64,000 nt of DNA from NCBI RefSeq assembly GCF_019308285.1, contig NZ_WWEM01000017.1, positions 186,001 through 250,000 of the forward strand, written 5' to 3'. A program made the translations under genes and the position numbers. This DNA comes from Flavobacterium quisquiliarum (lineage in GTDB: Bacteria > Bacteroidota > Bacteroidia > Flavobacteriales > Flavobacteriaceae). The notes beneath the pieces were generated by a model. The model did not search any database, was not told the origin of the DNA, and was given only the letters and a program-made list of their open reading frames with translations. Of this stretch, positions 58,514 to 64,000 are shown piece after piece; position 1 is the first letter of the stretch, and the number at the start of each line of letters is the position of its first letter.

Positions 58514-60034
58514 ATGAAAACTAAAGTATATTTCTATTTCAGTCTATTTTTAGGAGTTCTTACTATTTCTTGTTCAAAAGATAATGATACAGAGGACGAC
58601 ACGACTGTTACAACCAATAATCCTATTACAATCAGCGCAACGACAGCAAAGGGAACGGCAGAAGGATCCTCAGAAACCGGCGCAAACGCAGATGATTTAA
58701 TTGCGAATTCTACTTTTAGTTCTACCGTAAAAATTACATTCAACGGCACCAGTGCTACGGCAGAAAATGCAGTGACAGGAGTAACTGTTGCCATTTCAGG
58801 AGCAGATGTTACGATTACTTCTACAGTTGCCGAAGTGGCTTATGAAGTTACAGGAACTACAACCAATGGTATGCTCAAAATTTATAGCGACAAAAAATAT
58901 AAACTGACGCTGAATGGCGTATCCATTAAAAACAATGATGGACCGGCGATTAATATTCAATCAGGAAAACGTGCTTTTATTATATTAAGCGGTACAAACA
59001 CTTTAGAAGACGGTGCAACTTATGCTACTTCTACTGAAGACCAAAAAGGAACTTTTTTCAGCGAAGGACAGCTTATTTTTTCAGGCAGCGGTACGCTTAA
59101 TATTGTTGGTAATAATAAACATGGTATTGTTTCAGATGATTATGTACGTGTGCAAAGCGGTACAATTAATATCACCAAAGCGGCTTCAGACGGTATTCAT
59201 ACCAATGATGGTATTTATATTGATGGAGGCACTCTGAACATAACTGCTTCAAGTGATGGTATAGAGGCCGAAGAAGGACATATTATTATCAATGCAGGAA
59301 CGATTACGATTACTGTAGCCGATGACGGAATAGTAGCTTCATACGATACCGACGATACGATTGATCCTTATGTTGTAATTAATGGAGGAACAATTACAAT
59401 TACAACAACTGGTGAAGGTGGTGAAGGAATAGAAAGTAAAAGTAAATTGACAATCAACGACGGAACGATTTATATTAAGGCTGTCGATGATGCAATAAAT
59501 GCTGGTGATGCCATTTACATCAATGGTGGAAATATTGTTGCCTACAGTACCACAAATGATGGTATCGATTCTAATGGTACGCTGACAGTAACTGGCGGAA
59601 GAGTCTTCGCTATTGGTGCTAAAAGTCCAGAAGAAGGTTTTGACTGTGATAACAATACATTCAAGATTACTGGAGGATTGTTGATTGGTGCAGGAGGAGC
59701 AACCAGTTCGCCAACTGCTACTGTATCTACCCAGGCTTCGGCTATTTTGGCTGGCGGAAATGCAGGAACTACTTATAGTGTTTTAGATAGTGACAACGCT
59801 GAGATTATGACATTTAAATCACCTGTTAATTTTACAACATTACTATTGTCTGGTAGTAAATTCAGCTTGGGTAAAACTTATAAATTGGTTACAGCATCTA
59901 GTGTAAGCAGTGCTTCAGATTTTAACGGATTATATTTATCAGGAACATTTAGCAACCCTACAGTGTCATCAAGTTTTACGCTGACCTCTATGGTAACCAA
60001 AATAGGCGGAAGCACTGGACCAGGTGGAAGATAA
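58514..60034 (+). CDS. beta-helix carbohydrate-binding lipoprotein (Cthe_2159-like)
   Basis: A 506-residue surface or periplasmic lipoprotein with a lipobox at TISCSKDN, followed by an acidic and threonine-rich linker. The body is a right-handed beta-helix built from repeats with DGI or similar turns (ASDGIHTNDGIYIDGGTLNI, SSDGIEAEEG, ADDGIVAS, NDGIDSNGTLTVTGG). This matches the family of Clostridium thermocellum Cthe_2159, which binds polygalacturonate and cellulose. Many acidic turns could hold calcium. The protein ends in a glycine-rich tail. A pectin-binding role would fit the GH28 genes 14 kb away, but no operon link exists. Confidence 0.75.
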   Translation: MKTKVYFYFSLFLGVLTISCSKDNDTEDDTTVTTNNPITISATTAKGTAEGSSETGANADDLIANSTFSSTVKITFNGTSATAENAVTGVTVAISGADVTITSTVAEVAYEVTGTTTNGMLKIYSDKKYKLTLNGVSIKNNDGPAINIQSGKRAFIILSGTNTLEDGATYATSTEDQKGTFFSEGQLIFSGSGTLNIVGNNKHGIVSDDYVRVQSGTINITKAASDGIHTNDGIYIDGGTLNITASSDGIEAEEGHIIINAGTITITVADDGIVASYDTDDTIDPYVVINGGTITITTTGEGGEGIESKSKLTINDGTIYIKAVDDAINAGDAIYINGGNIVAYSTTNDGIDSNGTLTVTGGRVFAIGAKSPEEGFDCDNNTFKITGGLLIGAGGATSSPTATVSTQASAILAGGNAGTTYSVLDSDNAEIMTFKSPVNFTTLLLSGSKFSLGKTYKLVTASSVSSASDFNGLYLSGTFSNPTVSSSFTLTSMVTKIGGSTGPGGR

Positions 60035-60077
60035 TAGGTATATATTTTAGTGAGTGTTTTTTTATATTGATTAGAAC

Positions 60078-60113
60078 AAGTCCATTCCTGATTGGGGATG
60101 GACTTTCTTTTTT
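60078..60113 (+). terminator. intrinsic terminator after the beta-helix lipoprotein
   Basis: AAGTCCATTCC (60078-60088) pairs with GGGATGGACTT (60095-60105) with one wobble and a 6-base loop, followed by TCTTTTTTC. It ends the upstream transcript. Confidence 0.8.
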
Positions 60114-60217
60114 CATATAAAATAGATTGCATTTTCATAGGTATAAAATAATTTTTTTAGAAAAGCGATATTGAATAAATTTATAAAACAGTTAGGAGAT
60201 ATAGGATTTGTTTGTGA

Positions 60218-60225
60218 TATATTTG
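60218..60225 (+). promoter_or_regulatory. candidate -7 box (TATATTTG)
   Basis: TATATTTG matches TAnnTTTG about 90 bases before the gene at 60314. No -33 TTG lies at the usual spacing, so the assignment is tentative. Confidence 0.35.
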
Positions 60226-60313
60226 TGTGAATAGCCTTTCAGTGCTCCATTCATAGGATAATAATAAGCTTTGCTTAAACGAGCTGAAAGTTCTATTTTT
60301 AACTCTTTAGAAA

Positions 60314-61381
60314 ATGAAAAAAATGATATTATTTATTGTTGTCGTTATATTTGTTTTGGCTGGGATTTGGTATTTCAAAAAGAAAGATTCTGGGATTTAC
60401 GAAAAAAAGCAAGAGCCACTTCCAGTAGTTTATCAAGAGTATCAACCAATTTCTTCAGCTTATCAGCATGCTGCTTTCTCCATAAAAGAAATATGCAGTA
60501 CTGATATTTCACTTTCGGCATCTCCCAATCCAATCAAGGCTTATCAATCTGTTAATGACAATGTAATTATTGGATGTCAGATAGGAAATGATGAAGCAAA
60601 TAAAGGAGACAAGCAATATTACAAGATTGATAAAAACGGATTGATTACAGATTCTCTTTATGTAAAATATGACGGATTTTGGACAGTACTGATAGATGGT
60701 TTTATGGTTTCTACTCAAAAAGAAGATGCTTATTATACAAGCTGGCCGTTTGATGGAAGTACGACAAGACAGAAATTTGAAGAGCATAATACAGATTTCG
60801 TATTGACAAATGAAGAACTAAATAACGCTCAAGAAAAAATCAGAAAAGAAAGTCAGTATTATTTCGTACGTTCTTATGTTGACGGGAATATTTATACGAC
60901 AGCATTTTATTATTATCTGGATAAAAAATGGAATGTTTTATGGCAGAAAACAGCCGGTTATCAATCAGAGAGAGATTCAGAAAGTGCTATTCGCTATCAG
61001 AAAGAGCTTTATTATAGTAATATTGGAGAATCGACATTAGAAAAAGAAGTGGAGCTGCAGTATTTTCATGAAGAAGATAAAATACAGTATTATCATGTTA
61101 TTGGAGGCGGATCGCCTGCAACACAAGCTGTAGGCTGGCGCGGTACAGGTTTTTTTAAAACTATGATTGGAGAAAAGCCATTTCTTTTCAGCGTTTCCAA
61201 AATGATAATTGAAAAAGAAAAATATGACGGTTACGAAACACGAATTTATACCGTCAACGAACCAAAAGCAGCAGTTACTCCTATAAGTTCGAAGTTTTAC
61301 AAATCACCGTTTGGATTTGCATTGTACGCTCCCGATGCAAAAAAAATGTATTTGATCAATAGTCTGACTCAAAAACAATAA
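60314..61381 (+). CDS. membrane-anchored protein of unknown function
   Basis: A 355-residue protein with one N-terminal membrane helix (MILFIVVVIFVLAGIWYF) and a large extracytoplasmic part. The outer part is predicted mainly beta, with repeated aromatic-rich strands (QYYKIDKNGLITDSLYVKYDGFW, YYFVRSYVDGNIYTTAFYYYLDKKWNVLWQK), reminiscent of a propeller-like or sensor fold but without a family I can name. It precedes another unknown membrane gene by 84 bases, probably in one transcript. I give no function. Confidence 0.75.
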   Translation: MKKMILFIVVVIFVLAGIWYFKKKDSGIYEKKQEPLPVVYQEYQPISSAYQHAAFSIKEICSTDISLSASPNPIKAYQSVNDNVIIGCQIGNDEANKGDKQYYKIDKNGLITDSLYVKYDGFWTVLIDGFMVSTQKEDAYYTSWPFDGSTTRQKFEEHNTDFVLTNEELNNAQEKIRKESQYYFVRSYVDGNIYTTAFYYYLDKKWNVLWQKTAGYQSERDSESAIRYQKELYYSNIGESTLEKEVELQYFHEEDKIQYYHVIGGGSPATQAVGWRGTGFFKTMIGEKPFLFSVSKMIIEKEKYDGYETRIYTVNEPKAAVTPISSKFYKSPFGFALYAPDAKKMYLINSLTQKQ

Positions 61382-61465
61382 GATAAAATTCAGATGTAAT
61401 AGGAAAACTTTGTACTGTGATTTGCTGTAGTGCCAACTTAAAATTTTAGAAAGAATATCTTAGTA

Positions 61466-62188
61466 ATGATTTATAATAAAGAAAACTTCCCCAAAGTAAC
61501 TTCTCAACGTAATGTGCCAGTTACCCTATTAGTTTATGTGCTGTTCGGGCTTTTGTGTTTTGCAATGCTGCTTTTATTTGCAGTACTTCCTTTAAGCATT
61601 CAGCTGGAACATAATAGTCGTTTATCGAATGGCGAAATGATTTTCGACCTGATATATTTTCCGTTACTGCTTTGGGGAGTTTGGGCTCTTTGTAGGAATT
61701 ACCAACATCAAAAACTAAAAAAGATAATTTCTATTTCGGTAGATCACAATGGCATACATCATCATCAATACAATGGCGCTGTTGAAAGTATTTTGTATAA
61801 GGAACTGGAGCGCAGTACAGAAATCTATGTAAGTGATATCGATCGAAAGATTGGAACAAAATATTCTCCGAGTTATATTTTTGGTTTTAAAGAAGGTAAA
61901 CAAATTCCCATTCATTTTTCAAAGCCGGCAGATGGGATGACTTACATTCCCAAAAACAAGTATCAGCTTATTGGTCATTTTTTACATGGCGTTTCTCTGT
62001 TTTCGCCCAATTTAAAAGTTTCTCAAGCTGTTTATACAGATTATTTTATAAATCCTAAAACTTTCGAATTCGATAAAAAAGCCCAAAGGATTACCTATTT
62101 TATCATTTTCATAGTAATTATCCTGATCTTGATTGGAATTGACTTATTTATAAAATATACAAAAGGCTTTTCGATATTGTTTAATTAG
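61466..62188 (+). CDS. membrane protein of unknown function
   Basis: A 240-residue protein with two N-terminal helices (VTLLVYVLFGLLCFAMLLLFAVLPL, then IYFPLLLWGVWALC) and a third near the C-terminus (YFIIFIVIILILIGIDLFI), enclosing a cytoplasmic or soluble part of about 130 residues. The central part (ISISVDHNGIHHHQYNGAVESILYKELERSTEIYV) looks like a PH-type or DUF fold seen in small membrane proteins of this phylum. No catalytic motif is visible. It lies between another unknown membrane gene and the sigma factor gene. Confidence 0.7.
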   Translation: MIYNKENFPKVTSQRNVPVTLLVYVLFGLLCFAMLLLFAVLPLSIQLEHNSRLSNGEMIFDLIYFPLLLWGVWALCRNYQHQKLKKIISISVDHNGIHHHQYNGAVESILYKELERSTEIYVSDIDRKIGTKYSPSYIFGFKEGKQIPIHFSKPADGMTYIPKNKYQLIGHFLHGVSLFSPNLKVSQAVYTDYFINPKTFEFDKKAQRITYFIIFIVIILILIGIDLFIKYTKGFSILFN

Positions 62189-62298
62189 AAAAAAGATATT
62201 CTTTCCAGATTTTTCAAATAGTTTAATTTAACACAAAGTTAAATTAACTTCTTAGGTATTTTTTATCCGTTGCTTTTCATTTGCTTTTTTAATCTCTC

Positions 62299-62886
62299 AT
62301 GGAAAAAGATCTTTTGAAAATGGCTGACGATGAACTTCAGAAATTAATTTTTGAAGGGAATGATGCCGCGTTTTCAATTATTTTTAACCGATATTGGAAA
62401 AAGCTTTATACTTATGCTTTCAAAATCTATAAAGATGAAGCAATCTGCGAAGATATCGTTCAGGAAATCTTCATAAGTTTTTGGAAAAATGCCTCCAGCA
62501 CCGTAATACTAAACCTTGAAGCTTATCTTCTTAGAGCAGTAAAATATAAGATTGCGAATCAAATTCGAAACCTGAAATTTGACCAACAACATACAGAAAT
62601 ATTAGAAAGTATTCCAGATCCGAGTCTTACTATAAATGATTTGGAATATATCGATTTGGAGAAAAACATCAACGACCAAATTAATAAATTGACTCCCAAA
62701 TGCAGAGAAGTCTTTCTGCTCAGCCGTATGGATCATTTTACAAATGCTGAAATTGCAGCAAAACTCAATTTATCTATTCATACTGTAGAGAAGCATATCA
62801 GCAATGCTCTGAAGCAGCTTCGTCTTAATAATACATCTTATAATTATCTTCTTTTTTACTGGGCAGCGTTCTTTTATGTTAACTAA
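62299..62886 (+). CDS. ECF sigma factor (FecI/RpoE-like)
   Basis: A 195-residue extracytoplasmic-function sigma factor. Region 2 is visible as IIFNRYWKKLYTYAFKIYKDEAICEDIVQEIFISFWKN and region 4 as CREVFLLSRMDHFTNAEIAAKLNLSIHTVEKHISNALKQLR. The length is typical. It is followed by a FecR gene 90 bases later and, probably, by a TonB-dependent receptor. In Bacteroidota such trios turn on a receptor operon when the receptor binds its ligand. The start context has little Shine-Dalgarno, as usual here. Confidence 0.93.
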   Translation: MEKDLLKMADDELQKLIFEGNDAAFSIIFNRYWKKLYTYAFKIYKDEAICEDIVQEIFISFWKNASSTVILNLEAYLLRAVKYKIANQIRNLKFDQQHTEILESIPDPSLTINDLEYIDLEKNINDQINKLTPKCREVFLLSRMDHFTNAEIAAKLNLSIHTVEKHISNALKQLRLNNTSYNYLLFYWAAFFYVN

Positions 62887-62976
62887 AAAACACTGGTTTT
62901 AAGAAAACGTTAAGCCTGCATTTTGGACTACTTGTTCGAATCAAAAAATGTGACTTGTATATAAAAGCACATAATT

Positions 62977-63900
62977 TTGAAAAAAGAAATCTTTTTGCAG
63001 CTAGCAAAAAAATACGAAGAAGGTACCTGCACACCTGAAGAAAAAATAGCAGTTGAATCATTTTTTGATAAGATGCAGGAACAAGCATCAGAAATAGAAA
63101 TTTCTGATGCCAAAGGAGATGTAATTCTTAATAAGATATTTTTAGAATTACAGGTAAAACCAAAAAAATATACAACTCGAAAAATGTTGAAAATTGCAGC
63201 AGTTTTCGTTATCGGACTTTCGATTGCATTTGCCGCAGCTCAATTTATTTTCCAGCCTGCAGCAATTACTCAAATTACCGCCAAAGGAGAAAAGAAAGAA
63301 ATTTTCCTTGAAGACGGAAGTGTAATCGTACTTAACTCAAACAGCAGCATTACTTATCCAGAAAAATTTGAAACCACAAGAAATATTAAATTGGTTGGAC
63401 AGGCTTATTTTAAAGTTTTTAGAGATGTAAAACGTCCTTTTATAGTACAGACACACGACGTAAAAGTTAGAGTGCTTGGAACTTCATTCGATATCAATTC
63501 CTATAACCATCACGATACCAAAGTAAGCGTTATCAGCGGGAAAGTTGAAGTGAGCTCGCCAACAGGTAAAAAAGTACTGCTTATTAAAAACCAACAGGCT
63601 GATTTAATTAAAAATTCTGATTTTCAAATTTCTACAGAAAACAGCGAAGATAAAATCGCTTGGATCGGTAATACTATTATACTTAAAAACACCAAGCTTT
63701 CAGAAACGGTTAAAATTATTGAAAACTGGTATAATGTAAGTATTGATATTGAAGATAAAGAACTTAATGACCTTACGATTTCAGGAAAATTTAAAGATGA
63801 AAAACTGGAAAATGTATTGGAAAGTATTGCCTATTTAAAACAACTGAAAATAAATTACACAACCAAAAACCATATCACTATAAGAAAAAAGACACCATAA
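62977..63900 (+). CDS. FecR-type anti-sigma factor (TTG start)
   Basis: A 307-residue inner-membrane regulator of the sigma factor encoded upstream. The N-terminal cytoplasmic part (~1-68) binds sigma, a membrane helix follows (MLKIAAVFVIGLSIAFAAAQF), then the FecR domain (ITAKGEKKEIFLEDGSVIVLNSNSSITYP, VRVLGTSFDINSY) and a C-terminal DUF4974 domain (LSETVKIIENWYNVSIDI). The start is TTG at 62977: the frame has no upstream ATG, and the N-terminus MKKEIFLQLAKKYEEG fits the family. The C-terminal domain would contact a TonB-dependent receptor signalling domain. Confidence 0.93.
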   Translation: MKKEIFLQLAKKYEEGTCTPEEKIAVESFFDKMQEQASEIEISDAKGDVILNKIFLELQVKPKKYTTRKMLKIAAVFVIGLSIAFAAAQFIFQPAAITQITAKGEKKEIFLEDGSVIVLNSNSSITYPEKFETTRNIKLVGQAYFKVFRDVKRPFIVQTHDVKVRVLGTSFDINSYNHHDTKVSVISGKVEVSSPTGKKVLLIKNQQADLIKNSDFQISTENSEDKIAWIGNTIILKNTKLSETVKIIENWYNVSIDIEDKELNDLTISGKFKDEKLENVLESIAYLKQLKINYTTKNHITIRKKTP

Positions 63901-63918
63901 AAAAACAGAAAAAACAAA

Positions 63919-63951
63919 CCCGCTTCCGGTGCAACGGAAACGGGCGATTTT
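63919..63951 (+). promoter_or_regulatory. stem-loop between FecR and the next gene
   Basis: CCCGCTTCCG (63919-63928) pairs with CGGAAACGGG (63935-63944) with one mismatch around the loop GTGCAA, followed after a few bases by TTTT. It resembles a weak terminator or attenuator between the FecR gene and a receptor gene, a common arrangement in this phylum. Confidence 0.6.
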
Positions 63952-63986
63952 AAAAGACTAAAAATAAAATTTATAGCCTAATAGTA

Positions 63987-64000
63987 ATGAATACGAAACT
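63987..64000 (+). CDS. partial gene start at the window edge, possibly a TonB-dependent receptor
   Basis: An ATG at 63987 opens a reading frame (MNTK...) that runs off the window after 14 bases. Position after a sigma/FecR pair is where a SusC-like receptor is normally found. Nothing more can be said from these bases. Confidence 0.3.

Noticed and set aside
62879..63113. Minus-strand frames across the sigma/FecR junction
   Set aside because: They overlap the FecR coding region in antisense and have no recognisable content.

Overview
The window is an AT-rich piece of a Bacteroidota chromosome, most likely Flavobacterium or a close relative. This rests on two SusC/SusD pairs, SusR/HTCS-type hybrid regulators, promoters of the TAnnTTTG type, weak ribosome binding sites, a FecI/FecR-type sigma/anti-sigma pair, and many secreted glycoside hydrolases. 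No species can be named from sequence reading alone, and no rRNA, tRNA, transposase, phage gene or CRISPR array was seen.

Region 1 (127-30050) is a polysaccharide utilisation locus. After a YheT-type hydrolase come a one-piece propeller/AraC regulator whose kinase and receiver parts look dead, SusC/SusD pair 1, a fusion of a GDPD/PI-PLC-like barrel to an alkaline phosphatase, a GH89 alpha-N-acetylglucosaminidase, SusC/SusD pair 2, two GH92 alpha-mannosidases, a small exported protein, a heparinase-like (alpha/alpha)-toroid protein, a DUF4861-like protein and a lipoprotein metallophosphoesterase.

Region 2 (30103-49955) starts with an intact HTCS regulator. It continues with myo-inositol oxygenase, a GH2 beta-galactosidase, a DUF5009/HGSNAT-like membrane acyltransferase, an SSS sodium/solute symporter, two GH28 enzymes, a GH51 arabinofuranosidase and a GH95 fucosidase or galactosidase. 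The last four fit pectin and its side chains. Taken with region 1, the combination of phosphodiesterase, phosphatases, alpha-GlcNAc and alpha-mannose cleavage, a uronate-lyase-like protein and inositol oxidation suggests a phosphoinositol-linked glycan, such as plant GIPC sphingolipid headgroups or GPI glycans. That is an inference, not an established pathway.

Region 3 (49945-64000) is mixed. It has a leftward porin, Dabb and cupin group, a TPR protein, a divergent OmpR-type two-component system with phased repeats in the shared promoter region, a leftward AraC / extradiol dioxygenase / esterase group, a beta-helix lipoprotein like the polygalacturonate binder Cthe_2159, two unknown membrane proteins, and a sigma/FecR pair that probably introduces another TonB-dependent receptor beyond the window edge.

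The spaces between genes are unusually structured. Three copies of a MITE-like element of about 140-160 bp with CTATGTGTTTAA-type ends are present, together with at least four large imperfect palindromes, one of them nested inside another, and several strong stem-loops.
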